Source: Streptomyces sp. NBC_01381 (lineage in GTDB: Bacteria; Actinomycetota; Actinomycetes; Streptomycetales; Streptomycetaceae). Taken from it: 64,000 bases of DNA. The stretch spans positions 186,001 to 250,000 of the forward strand of contig NZ_JAPEPI010000002.1 of assembly GCF_026340305.1 (NCBI RefSeq), read 5' to 3'. Under the pieces are notes generated by a model that had not been told where the DNA came from, made no database searches, and saw only the letters and a list, made by a program, of their open reading frames with translations. Both the position numbers and the translations under genes were made by a program. Below, piece by piece: positions 45,515 to 53,590 of this stretch (position 1 is the stretch's first letter; each line of letters begins with the position of its first letter).

Positions 45515-46792
45515 ATGGACGTCATCTCCGTCATCCGTACGAAGCGGGACCGCGGTGAATTGAGCGACGAGCAGATCGACTGGGTCATCGACGCGTACAC
45601 GCGAGGCGTGGTCGCCGACGAGCAGATGTCGTCTCTCGCGATGGCCATCCTCCTCAACGGCATGAACCGTCGCGAGATCGCCCGCTGGACGGCCGCGATG
45701 ATCGCGTCCGGCGAGCGCATGGACTTCTCGTCGCTCTCCCGCCCGACGTCGGACAAGCACTCCACGGGCGGCGTCGGCGACAAGATCACGCTGCCGCTCG
45801 CGCCGCTGGTCGCGGCGTGCGGCGCGGCGGTCCCGCAGCTGTCGGGCCGGGGCCTGGGCCACACGGGCGGCACGCTGGACAAGCTGGAGTCGATCCCCGG
45901 CTGGCGCGCCCTCCTCTCGAACGAGGAGATGCTCTCGGTCCTGGACGGCGTGGGTTCCGTGATCTGCGCGGCGGGCGACGGCCTCGCCCCGGCGGACAAG
46001 AAGCTGTACGCGCTGCGGGATGTGACGGGCACGGTGGAGGCGATCCCGCTGATCGCCTCTTCGATCATGTCGAAGAAGATCGCTGAGGGCACGGGCTCGC
46101 TGGTCCTGGACGTGAAGGTGGGCACGGGCGCCTTCATGAAGAACCTGGAGGACGCCCGCGAGCTGGCCTCGACGATGGTCGAGTTGGGCACCGACAGCGG
46201 CGTACGCACGGTGGCGCTGTTGACGGACATGGCCACGCCGCTCGGCCTGACGGCGGGCAACGCGCTTGAGGTCCGTGAGTCGGTGGAGGTCCTCGCGGGC
46301 GGCGGCCCCTCGGACGTCGTGGACCTGACCCTCGCCCTCGCGCGGGAGATGCTGGACGCGGCGGGCCTGAAGGACGCCGACCCGGCGAAGGCACTGGCCG
46401 ACGGCTCGGCGATGGACGTCTGGCGCCGGATGATCGCGGCCCAGGGCGGCGACCCGGACGCCACGCTCCCCGTGGCCCGTGAGACGCATGTCGTGACGGC
46501 ACCGTCGTCGGGCGTCCTGACCCGCCTCGACGCGTACGACGTCGGCGTCGCCGCATGGCGTCTCGGCGCGGGGCGCGCACGCAAGGAGGACGTGGTCCAG
46601 GCGGGCGCGGGCGTCGAACTGCACGCCAAGCCGGGCGCGACGGTGCGTGCGGGTGAGCCCTTGCTGACCCTCCACACGGATACTCCGGAGCGCTTCGACT
46701 ACGCGTTGCAGGCGGTAGCAGGCTCCTTCGACATCGCCCCCGAGGGCACGGAGTTCACGCCGTCACCGATCGTGCTGGACCGCATCGCGTAG
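45515..46792 (+). CDS. deoA: Thymidine phosphorylase
   Basis: A 425-residue enzyme that splits thymidine or deoxyuridine with phosphate to base and deoxyribose-1-phosphate. MDVISVIRTKRDRGELSDEQIDWVI opens the helical domain. DKHSTGGVGDKITLPLAPLVAACG holds the phosphate site, SGRGLGHTGGTLDKLESIPG is the phosphorylase signature, and DVKVGTGAFMKNLEDARELA follows. The C-terminal PYNP domain (GVLTRLDAYDVGVAAWRLGAGRARKED, VELHAKPGATV) is complete. It is 123 nt after cdd and has its own operator-like site. Confidence 0.97.
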   Translation: MDVISVIRTKRDRGELSDEQIDWVIDAYTRGVVADEQMSSLAMAILLNGMNRREIARWTAAMIASGERMDFSSLSRPTSDKHSTGGVGDKITLPLAPLVAACGAAVPQLSGRGLGHTGGTLDKLESIPGWRALLSNEEMLSVLDGVGSVICAAGDGLAPADKKLYALRDVTGTVEAIPLIASSIMSKKIAEGTGSLVLDVKVGTGAFMKNLEDARELASTMVELGTDSGVRTVALLTDMATPLGLTAGNALEVRESVEVLAGGGPSDVVDLTLALAREMLDAAGLKDADPAKALADGSAMDVWRRMIAAQGGDPDATLPVARETHVVTAPSSGVLTRLDAYDVGVAAWRLGAGRARKEDVVQAGAGVELHAKPGATVRAGEPLLTLHTDTPERFDYALQAVAGSFDIAPEGTEFTPSPIVLDRIA

Positions 46793-46844
46793 GGGGTTTC
46801 CCGCCCACCCGGTCGGTAGGTGTTCCAGCCCGGCCGCAGGTCAT

Positions 46845-46896
46845 TCAGCCCGTCCGGCGTTTGAGGACGAACTCGGCGGAGCCGGTGATTTACGGC
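46845..46896 (+). repeat. Dispersed TTGAGGACGAACTCGGCG repeat, copy 1
   Basis: TCAGCCCGTCCGGCG, then TTTGAGGACGAACTCGGCGG and AGCCGGTGAT. It matches a second copy at 50857-50908 with about four differences. A neighbouring stretch (about 46922-46960, GGGAAGGGGTGGGGTTGGGG) is another phrase I recall as repeated in Streptomyces genomes. It lies between deoA and the STAS gene. Confidence 0.75.
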
Positions 46897-46983
46897 CACC
46901 TCGCGGCCGGCGCAGCCGGAACTTTCGGGAAGGGGTGGGGTTGGGGAAAAGCCCCGCAGGGCCTCCCCCCTCCACCCCTACCG

Positions 46984-47388
46984 ATGAGTTCCGGCGCCCC
47001 GCACGGTCATCCCAACGTGAACCCGAAGACGCCGCCGGACCTCATCCTCACCGGCACCCTCGACCGAGAGGCGACGCACCGCCTCTGCGAGGAGGCCAGA
47101 GAACTGCTGCGCTCGGCAGACGCGGACGCCCCCGGCGTCCTCGTCTGCGACGTCGCAGACCTCGGCCCACCCGTCCTCGCCGCGATAGACGCCCTCGCCC
47201 GCCTCCAGCTCACCGCCCGCCGCGCAGGCGGCCGGATCCGGCTGCGGAACCCGGCCCCGCACCTGCGCGAGCTACTGCACCTCGTCGGGCTCCCCATGGA
47301 GATCGAGATGGGCCGGTGCACCGAACAGCGGGAACCACCGCGCCGTGTCCAGGAAACAGTGGAAGCCCGCGATCCGCCCCTCGCCTGA
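46984..47388 (+). CDS. STAS-domain protein (anti-anti-sigma type)
   Basis: A 134-residue protein with a single STAS-like domain: PDLILTGTLDREATHRLCEEARELLRSADADAPGVLVCDVADLGPPVLAAIDALARLQLTARRAGGRIRLRNPAPHL. The serine that is phosphorylated in SpoIIAA is replaced by Pro-Pro in the DLGPPVLAAIDAL loop, so control may differ. Its last 117 bases overlap, tail to tail, the end of the sigma factor gene on the other strand. The overlap is unusual and its C-terminal 30 residues may be dispensable. Confidence 0.82.
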   Translation: MSSGAPHGHPNVNPKTPPDLILTGTLDREATHRLCEEARELLRSADADAPGVLVCDVADLGPPVLAAIDALARLQLTARRAGGRIRLRNPAPHLRELLHLVGLPMEIEMGRCTEQREPPRRVQETVEARDPPLA

Positions 47389-48282
47389 GATCTCGATGAC
47401 CTGGATCGCCCACGGCATGAACCCGCCCTTGTCGGGATCGGGCTTGTACTGGGCGAAGCCCGGCGTGCCGTTGACGTCGACCGGGAGCAGCCGGCCGTTC
47501 GCACACGTCGCGCCCATCGTGGACATGAAGCCAGTGATGTCCGACGTGCCCCGCAGCCACAGGTCGAACGGGGGCATCGTCATGACGGCGTCCTCGTGCA
47601 GCAACGCCGTCAGCGCCGCCATGTCGTAACCCTCGAAGGCGGCCACGTACCGCTCGAGGAGCTTCTGCTGCTCGTCGTCCAGGGGGTCGGAGACGGCCGT
47701 GTCGTCGGCGGGCCCCTCGGCCAGCGTCGCCCGCGCCCGCTGCAGCGCGCTGTTGACGGAGGCCACCGAGGTGTCGAGGAGCTCGGCCGCCTCGCTGGCC
47801 TTCCACGCGAGGACCTCGCGCAGGATCAGCACCGCCCGCTGCTTGGGCGGCAGTTGCTGCAGGGCGGCGACGAAGGCGAGGCGCACCGACTCCTTGGCCA
47901 CGGCGGCCTCGGCCGGATCGCTGACGGACGGCAGCACCCGCGCGTCCGGCATCGGCTCCAGCCACACATTGTCAGGGCGGGGCGTCAGCGCGGCCTGGGC
48001 CAGCGGGGCCGCCGCGGTGAGGTCCATGGGACGCGCGCGGCGGTTGCCCGCGTTCAGCATGTCCAGGCAGACGTTCGTCGCAATGCGGTACAGCCACGAG
48101 CGGATGCTGGAGCGGCCCTCGAACTTCTCGAAGCTGCGCCAGGCGCGCACCATCGTGTCCTGCACGGCGTCCTCGGCCTCGAAGGACGAGCCCAGCATGC
48201 GATAGCAGTACCCGGTCAGCTCGACCCGGTGCTTCTCCAACGTGACGTCCAGTTCGGACGTCGTCCCTGCGGTTCCACTCAT
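47272..48282 (-). CDS. ECF sigma factor with C-terminal SnoaL-like domain
   Basis: A 336-residue sigma factor. Region 2: VELTGYCYRMLGSSFEAEDAVQDTMVRAWRSFEKFEGRSSIRSWLYRIATNVCLDML. Region 4: FVAALQQLPPKQRAVLILREVLAWKASEAAELLDTSVASVNSALQRARATL. After residue about 205 comes an NTF2/SnoaL-like domain (LLERYVAAFEGYDMAALTALLHEDAVMTMPPF). This layout is that of SigG/SigJ-type factors, which lack a membrane anti-sigma and may be sensed through the tail domain. ATG 48282 has GGGGTGGG upstream. It converges with and overlaps the STAS gene. Confidence 0.94.
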   Translation of the reverse strand: MSGTAGTTSELDVTLEKHRVELTGYCYRMLGSSFEAEDAVQDTMVRAWRSFEKFEGRSSIRSWLYRIATNVCLDMLNAGNRRARPMDLTAAAPLAQAALTPRPDNVWLEPMPDARVLPSVSDPAEAAVAKESVRLAFVAALQQLPPKQRAVLILREVLAWKASEAAELLDTSVASVNSALQRARATLAEGPADDTAVSDPLDDEQQKLLERYVAAFEGYDMAALTALLHEDAVMTMPPFDLWLRGTSDITGFMSTMGATCANGRLLPVDVNGTPGFAQYKPDPDKGGFMPWAIQVIEISGEGRIAGFHCFLDTARWFPLFGAPAHLDLHGEPDEVQ

Positions 48283-48413
48283 AACCGACCCACCCCTGCG
48301 GCTGCCACGAAAGTCCCAGCACTCCGTAAGCTACCGAAGCCAACTGACAATGGCCCCCGGAGTGGGAAAACCCGCAGGTGGGAGGGGTCCTTCGGAGGGT
48401 CCTGCGAGGGCGC

Positions 48414-49721
48414 TCAGTGCGCCGCCACAAGCCCCCGGCGCTCCTGGGCCCGGCGTTCCTGCGCCCGTGCCGCGTGCGATCCCCAGAGGGTGATCGAGAC
48501 GACGCCGGCCACCGCGAGGAGCCCCAGGGCCACCGTCCCGGCCCAGCCGCCCGAGTGGAAGGCGATCGCGCCGAGCGTGCCGCCCGCGCTGGAGCCCAGG
48601 TAGTACGCCGACTGGTAGAGCGCCGAAGCCTGCGCCCGGCCCGTCGTGGCCGTACGGCTCACGGACGAGGAGGCGACGGCGTGCCCCGCGAAGAAGCCCG
48701 CGGTGATCAGGACGAGCCCGAGCAGGACCATGACGATCGAGTCGGAGAGGGAGAGCAGCAGGCCGCCCGCGGTCGTGCTCACCGCCAGGTACAGCGCCCC
48801 GCGCCGGCCGAGCCGCGCCACCAGCTTCCCGGCGGCGGCCGAGGAGACCGTACCGACGAGATAGACGAGGAAGATCGAGCCGATGATGCCCTGGGGCAGC
48901 GAGAACGGCGCCTCGGTGAGGCGGTAGCCGATCACCGTGTAGACCGCGCCGAACACGGTCATGAACAGCGCGCCGATCGCGTACAGCCTGCAGAGCAGCG
49001 GGTTCGAGAGGTGCGAACGGATCGTCCTGCCAAGGGCCTTGGGGTTGAGCGAGCCCGGCGTGAAGTGGCGCGGCGCGGGCAGCAGCGCGCGGAAGGCGAG
49101 CGCGCACAGCACGGCGATGAGGCCGACGACGGCGAGCGCCCAGCGCCAGCCCCAGGCCTGCGCGACCCAGCCGGTGATGATGCGCCCGCTCATGCCGCCG
49201 ATGGAGTTGCCCGCGACGAACATGCCGATCGCGGCGACCAGCGCCTTGGGCCGCACCTCCTCCGCGAGGAAGGCCATCGCGGACGCCGGGAGCCCGGCGA
49301 GCGCCGCGCCCTGGACGGCGCGCAGCGCGATGAGTACGCCGATGGAGGGAGCGAAGGGAACGAGCAGCCCCACGGTCACCGCGACCGTCAGGGAGACCGT
49401 CATCAGGGTCCGCCGCCCGAAGCGCTCGCTGAGTGCGCTCAGGGGCAGTACGAAGAGGGCCAGTGCGCCCGTGGCCGCCGAGACCGTCCAGCTCGCCGTG
49501 CTCGCGCTGACGCCGAAGTCGGCGGAGACGAGGGGGAGCAGCGCCTGCGTGGAGTAGAGGAGGGCGAAGGTCGCGACACCCGCGAGGAAGAGGGCGAAGC
49601 TCATCCGGCGGTAGCCGGGGCCGCCGGGCATGAGGCGCGTGTCGGTGGAGTCGGTGGCAGGGGACGACGGGGTGAGGGCGACCGCGTGGGTGACGGACGC
49701 CCCGCTACTGGCAGGAGGCAT
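48414..49721 (-). CDS. MFS transporter (arabinose-efflux/YnfM type)
   Basis: A 435-residue twelve-helix major facilitator. MSFALFLAGVATFALLYSTQALLPLVSADFGVS is helix 1, LPLSALSERFGRRTLMTVSL contains the loop 2-3 signature, and IITGWVAQAWGWRWALAVVGL follows. It is probably a drug or sugar exporter. It diverges from a LysR gene with 62 nt between starts, so LysR likely controls it. A TACGTT hexamer ends 6 nt before its ATG with no ribosome site, which points to leaderless mRNA. Confidence 0.93.
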   Translation of the reverse strand: MPPASSGASVTHAVALTPSSPATDSTDTRLMPGGPGYRRMSFALFLAGVATFALLYSTQALLPLVSADFGVSASTASWTVSAATGALALFVLPLSALSERFGRRTLMTVSLTVAVTVGLLVPFAPSIGVLIALRAVQGAALAGLPASAMAFLAEEVRPKALVAAIGMFVAGNSIGGMSGRIITGWVAQAWGWRWALAVVGLIAVLCALAFRALLPAPRHFTPGSLNPKALGRTIRSHLSNPLLCRLYAIGALFMTVFGAVYTVIGYRLTEAPFSLPQGIIGSIFLVYLVGTVSSAAAGKLVARLGRRGALYLAVSTTAGGLLLSLSDSIVMVLLGLVLITAGFFAGHAVASSSVSRTATTGRAQASALYQSAYYLGSSAGGTLGAIAFHSGGWAGTVALGLLAVAGVVSITLWGSHAARAQERRAQERRGLVAAH

Positions 49722-49783
49722 GCATCGAACGTAGGCACTTGCGAATCATCCGTCCAATGCATGAACTGGCCATAATCGTTCCC

Positions 49784-50800
49784 ATGGTGCATGAGAGCAG
49801 TTCAGCGAGGCGTCTGTCGCAGAGCAGTTACGCAAAGGACATCGGAAAGAGCGGCGGTGGCCGGGAGGCGGCGGTGCCACCCGCCGAGCTCACGCCCGGC
49901 TCCTGGTCGGCACTGCTCTCGCCGCGGCTCGCGTACTTCGCGGGGGTCGCCCGCACCGAACACGTCACGCGGGCCGCGCAGGAGATGCAGGTGCCGCAGT
50001 CCACCCTGTCCCGTGCGCTGGTGCGTCTCGAACAGGACCTGGGGGTCGACCTGTTCGCCCGGCACGGCCGTACGGTCTCGCTCACCCCGGCGGGGCGGAC
50101 CTTCCTCGCCTCGGTCGAGCGGGCGCTGGGGGAGGTGGAGCGCGCCGCGGAGTCCGTCAGGGCGGACGCGGACCCGGCGTCGGGCAAGGTGGCCTTCGGG
50201 TTCCTCCACACGATGGGGTCGGAGACCGTCCCCGGCCTGATCCGCGCCTTCCGCGCGGACCATCCGAGGGTTCGCTTCAGCCTCGTACAGAACTACGGAG
50301 AGGCAATGATCGAGCGGCTACGGGCAGGCGATCTCGACCTCTGCCTCACCTCACCCGTGCCGGACGCGCCAGACCTCGTGGCCCGTCGCCTGGACGAGCA
50401 ACGTCTGCGCCTCGTGGTGCCGGACGATCACCGTCTCGCCGCCCGCAAGCGGGTCCGCCTCTCGGAAGCGGCGGACGAGGCGTTCGTGACCCTGGAGCCC
50501 GGCTACGGCCTGCGCCGCATCACGGACGACCTCTGCCAGGAGGCGGGCTTCAAGCCGCGGGTGGCGTTCGAGGGCGAGGAGGCGGAGACCCTGCGGGGCC
50601 TGGTGGCGGCGGGCCTCGGCGTAGCCCTGCTCCCCCCACCGGCCGTCCCCCGCCCGGGAGTTGTGGAGCTGACGGTGACGGGCCAGCGGGCGGTACGAGA
50701 GATCGGCGTGGCGTGGCTGGACGGCCACCCGGACACTCCGCCGGTGGCGGCGTTCAAGAAGTTCCTGCTGAGCCGGAGAGGGAAGCTGCTGCCGGAGTAG
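49784..50800 (+). CDS. LysR-family transcriptional regulator
   Basis: A 338-residue regulator. The reading head is LAYFAGVARTEHVTRAAQEMQVPQSTLSRALVRLEQDLGVDLFARHGRTVSLTPAG, unusually preceded by about 45 residues. The effector domain starts near KVAFGFLHTMGSETVPGLI and contains LDLCLTSPVPDAPDLVARRLDEQRLRLVVPDDH. It should regulate the divergent MFS gene, a common arrangement. The ATG at 49784 is preceded by CATAAT at the spacing of a -10, so a leaderless start is possible; an ATG at 49760 is the alternative. Confidence 0.94.
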   Translation: MVHESSSARRLSQSSYAKDIGKSGGGREAAVPPAELTPGSWSALLSPRLAYFAGVARTEHVTRAAQEMQVPQSTLSRALVRLEQDLGVDLFARHGRTVSLTPAGRTFLASVERALGEVERAAESVRADADPASGKVAFGFLHTMGSETVPGLIRAFRADHPRVRFSLVQNYGEAMIERLRAGDLDLCLTSPVPDAPDLVARRLDEQRLRLVVPDDHRLAARKRVRLSEAADEAFVTLEPGYGLRRITDDLCQEAGFKPRVAFEGEEAETLRGLVAAGLGVALLPPPAVPRPGVVELTVTGQRAVREIGVAWLDGHPDTPPVAAFKKFLLSRRGKLLPE

Positions 50801-50856
50801 ATGCCGGAGGGGCTGGATCTTTGGCCCGGCTGATGTTCCGGACCGGCGGGAAGTTT

Positions 50857-50908
50857 TCAGCCTGTCCGGCGATTGAGGACGAACTCGGCGAAGCCGGTGA
50901 TCGACGGC
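50857..50908 (+). repeat. Dispersed TTGAGGACGAACTCGGCG repeat, copy 2
   Basis: TCAGCCTGTCCGGCGATTGA, then GGACGAACTCGGCGAAGCCG and GTGAT. Near-copy of 46845-46896. It fills most of the short gap between the LysR stop and the end of the converging hydrolase gene. Confidence 0.75.
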
Positions 50909-50923
50909 GCGCCCGATGCGGGA

Positions 50924-51688
50924 TCAGTGCCGCATCGACGCCCCGAAGCCGGAGGCCAACGGCATGCGCAGCCCCAGCGGCGGCGGAGCCGCCAAGGCGT
51001 CCTCCAGGGGGCGCGCGTACGCGTGGCCGAAGAGGGAGCCGAGGACGAAGTCCGACGCCAGGGCCAGGACTTCGCCCTGGTGCTGGTGCAACCGGTGCCC
51101 GTCCGAGTGGACTTCGAACCGGCACACATCCCGGTTCGCCTTCTTCGCCCGCTGCGCAAACCGGAACGAAAGCTCAGGATCGGTCCGCTCATCGTTCGTG
51201 CCGTGCACGACAAGCACCCGCCGCCCCACGAGCTGCTTCACCGGTTCGGGCGACGCCGCGACATCGTCCTCGGGGAGCCAAGGGGCCAGCGCAAGGACGG
51301 AGTTCACCGCGTCGTGCCCGCCGGCCCGCAGCGCCGCCCGCCCGCCCATGTCCACGCCGACCAGGCAGACGGACACGTCGCCATAGCGGCGGATGATCTC
51401 GTCCGCGGCCCAGTCCGCGTCGGCGGCGAGCTCCGCCTGCGCACCGTTCCACCCGCGGTAGCGGTACCGCACGACGTGCACCGCGAGCCCCTCGTCCCGC
51501 CCGTCACGGGCCAGCCTGCGGCCGAGCGCGCGCACCACGCTCGCGGCGATCGGGGGTGGTTTGCGGGCCGAGGTCTCGTGGCCGCCGGGAAGCAGCAGCA
51601 CCGCGCCGCTGACCGCCGAAGGCCGCGTACCGATCACGCGCCCGAGCCTGGCCGCGCGCACGGAATCGGGCGTCGCTTGCTGTGCCAT
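50924..51688 (-). CDS. Alpha/beta hydrolase with Asp nucleophile elbow
   Basis: A 254-residue cytoplasmic alpha/beta-fold protein. GAVLLLPGGHETS is the oxyanion region, VHVVRYRYRGWNGAQAEL a following strand-loop, and VCLVGVDMGGRAALRAGG the nucleophile elbow, where Asp replaces the usual Ser. LVVHGTNDERTDPELSF supplies the acid and FEVHSDGHRLHQHQGEVL the histidine. An Asp nucleophile is typical of dehalogenases and epoxide hydrolases, but the overall style is dienelactone-hydrolase-like. The substrate is unknown. It diverges from add. Confidence 0.85.
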   Translation of the reverse strand: MAQQATPDSVRAARLGRVIGTRPSAVSGAVLLLPGGHETSARKPPPIAASVVRALGRRLARDGRDEGLAVHVVRYRYRGWNGAQAELAADADWAADEIIRRYGDVSVCLVGVDMGGRAALRAGGHDAVNSVLALAPWLPEDDVAASPEPVKQLVGRRVLVVHGTNDERTDPELSFRFAQRAKKANRDVCRFEVHSDGHRLHQHQGEVLALASDFVLGSLFGHAYARPLEDALAAPPPLGLRMPLASGFGASMRH

Positions 51689-51774
51689 GACAGAACAGTG
51701 TCAGAAGCGATGGTGTACGCCACCCGTCCGCGGGGTCACTGTTACGTATCGACCCGTGAGATCCACCCGGCGAT

Positions 51775-51786
51775 CTACGCGCGTAG
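51775..51786 (+). promoter_or_regulatory. Nucleoside-regulon operator candidate 5, perfect palindrome
   Basis: CTACGCGCGTAG, identical to site 3. TAGAGT (51791-51796) lies 4 nt downstream as the -10, and the add ATG is only 16 nt past the palindrome. Confidence 0.78.
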
Positions 51787-51802
51787 GCGCTAGAGTGCCG
51801 AG

Positions 51803-52972
51803 ATGACGAGCCAGACCACCAAAGCCGGTCAGACGGACCGCGAAACACCCAGCGCCGAACAGATCCGCCGCGCCCCCAAGGTGCTCCTCCACGACCACCT
51901 GGACGGCGGCCTGCGCCCCGGCACGATCGTCGACCTCGCCCGCGAGACGGGGTACGAGTCACTGCCCGAGACCGACCCCGACAAGCTGGGGATCTGGTTC
52001 CGGGAGGCCGCCGACTCCGGTTCGCTGCCGCGCTATCTGGAGACCTTCGCCCACACCTGCGCGGTGATGCAGACGAAGGACGCCCTCAAGCGCGTGGCCG
52101 CCGAGTGCGCCGAGGACCTCGCCGAGGACGGCGTCGTCTACGCCGAGATCCGGTACGCCCCCGAGCAGCACCTGGAGCAGGGCCTCACCCTCGAAGAGGT
52201 CGTCGAGGCCGTCAACGAGGGCTTCCGGGAGGGCGAGCGGCGCGCGAAGGCCAACGGCCACCGCATCCGCGTCGGCGCGCTGCTCACCGCGATGCGGCAC
52301 GCCGCCCGCGCCCTGGAGATCGCCGAACTCGCCAACCGCTACCGCGATCTGGGCGTCGTCGGCTTCGACATCGCGGGCGCCGAGGCGGGCTTCCCGCCCA
52401 CCCGGCACCTCGACGCGTTCGAGTACCTGAAGCGCGAGAACAACCACTTCACGATCCACGCCGGCGAGGCCTTCGGCCTGCCCTCCATCTGGCAGGCCCT
52501 GCAGTGGTGCGGCGCCGACCGGCTTGGCCACGGCGTACGCATCATCGACGACATCCAGGTCGCCGACGACGGCACCGTGAAGCTCGGCCGCCTCGCCAGC
52601 TACGTACGCGACAAGCGCATCCCCCTGGAGATGTGCCCCAGCTCCAACCTCCAGACGGGCGCCGCGACCTCCTACGCCGAGCACCCCATCGGGCTGCTCC
52701 GCAAGCTGCACTTCCGGGCGACGGTGAACACGGACAACCGCCTCATGTCCGGCACCAGCATGAGCCGTGAATTCGAGCACCTTGTCGACGCATTCGGCTA
52801 CACGCTCGACGACATGCAGTGGTTCACAGTCAATGCGATGAAATCAGCGTTCATTCCTTTCGATGAACGACTGGCAATGATCAACGACGTGATCAAGCCC
52901 GGTTATGCCGAGCTGAAATCCGAATGGCTGTTCCGTCAGACCGCTTCGACCAGCGCTTCTGTCGGGTCCTAG
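51803..52972 (+). CDS. add: Adenosine deaminase
   Basis: A 389-residue zinc enzyme producing inosine from adenosine. KVLLHDHLDGGLRPGTIVDLA has the metal ligands HxH, FDIAGAEAGFPP, FTIHAGEAFG (His and catalytic Glu), PLEMCPSSNLQTGA and ATVNTDNRLMSGTSMSREF (the Asp pair) are all intact. Its start is 6 nt after a TAGAGT hexamer and lacks a ribosome site, so it may be leaderless. The operator candidate overlaps the promoter. It is not adjacent to the other nucleoside genes, which makes the shared motif informative. Confidence 0.97.
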   Translation: MTSQTTKAGQTDRETPSAEQIRRAPKVLLHDHLDGGLRPGTIVDLARETGYESLPETDPDKLGIWFREAADSGSLPRYLETFAHTCAVMQTKDALKRVAAECAEDLAEDGVVYAEIRYAPEQHLEQGLTLEEVVEAVNEGFREGERRAKANGHRIRVGALLTAMRHAARALEIAELANRYRDLGVVGFDIAGAEAGFPPTRHLDAFEYLKRENNHFTIHAGEAFGLPSIWQALQWCGADRLGHGVRIIDDIQVADDGTVKLGRLASYVRDKRIPLEMCPSSNLQTGAATSYAEHPIGLLRKLHFRATVNTDNRLMSGTSMSREFEHLVDAFGYTLDDMQWFTVNAMKSAFIPFDERLAMINDVIKPGYAELKSEWLFRQTASTSASVGS

Positions 52973-52993
52973 CAGTAATTCGAGCATTGCGGG

Positions 52994-53027
52994 CGCGGCC
53001 GGGAAAATTAATTCCCGGCCGCGTTTT
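52994..53027 (+). terminator. Rho-independent terminator after add
   Basis: CGCGGCCGGGAA (52994-53005) pairs exactly with 53012-53023 over a 6-nt AATTAA loop, followed by TTTT. Confidence 0.88.
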
Positions 53028-53105
53028 GCTGTTTGCAGACCGCTCGCTCACGTGTTTACGGTCATGGGCCGCTCAAAAGTTCCCGTCATCAAGGACGCAT
53101 TGAAA

Positions 53106-53510
53106 ATGAAGCAGTCTGCTGCCAAGACCCTCGGTGTCGCCGCTCTCGGTGCCGCCTTCGCCGCCGCCGGCGCGGGTGCCGCCAACGCCGCCCCGGCGGT
53201 GCCGAACCCCACCGCCGCCCTCGGCAACGCCACCTCGACGCTCCCCGTCGGCGAGGCCGCCGCGACGCTGCCCGCCGGTGGCCCCGAGGCCCTGGCCGCC
53301 GGCCAGAACGCGCTCGGCACCACCATGCAGGCCACCGCGCCGACCGTCGACCAGCTCGCCAACGGTCACCAGCTCGCCAACGGCGAGGTTCAGCGCCGGG
53401 CTGCGGCCCTGCCGGGCGCCGCCGACCCGCTCTCGGGCCTGCTCGGCGGCCTGCCGGTCGCGGGCCCGCAGGCCTCGGGTCTGCCGGTGAACGGTCTGCC
53501 GCTCGGCTGA
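53106..53510 (+). CDS. Small secreted protein, Leu/Pro/Gly-rich
   Basis: A 134-residue exported protein. MKQSAAKTLGVAALGAAFAAAGAGAANAAPA is a signal peptide with an ANA cleavage site. The mature part is low in charge, rich in Ala, Gly, Pro and Leu, and ends with DPLSGLLGGLPVAGPQASGLPVNGLPLG. It has no cysteine. The gene at 59277 encodes a protein of the same style with a similar LP-G ending. Function unknown; it may be a surface or spore-coat component. A strong hairpin follows. Confidence 0.8.
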   Translation: MKQSAAKTLGVAALGAAFAAAGAGAANAAPAVPNPTAALGNATSTLPVGEAAATLPAGGPEALAAGQNALGTTMQATAPTVDQLANGHQLANGEVQRRAAALPGAADPLSGLLGGLPVAGPQASGLPVNGLPLG

Positions 53511-53527
53511 TCCTCGCGCACTTCCGT

Positions 53528-53577
53528 GTACGCCGATGGGGCGCACCCTTTCGCAAGGGTGCGCCCCATCGGCGTAC
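53528..53577. terminator. Bidirectional terminator, 23-bp perfect stem
   Basis: The left arm 53528-53550 is the exact reverse complement of 53555-53577, with a 4-nt TCGC loop. It serves converging genes ending at 53510 and 53591. It is the longest perfect stem in the window. Confidence 0.9.
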
Positions 53578-53590
53578 GTATGCAGGCCTC

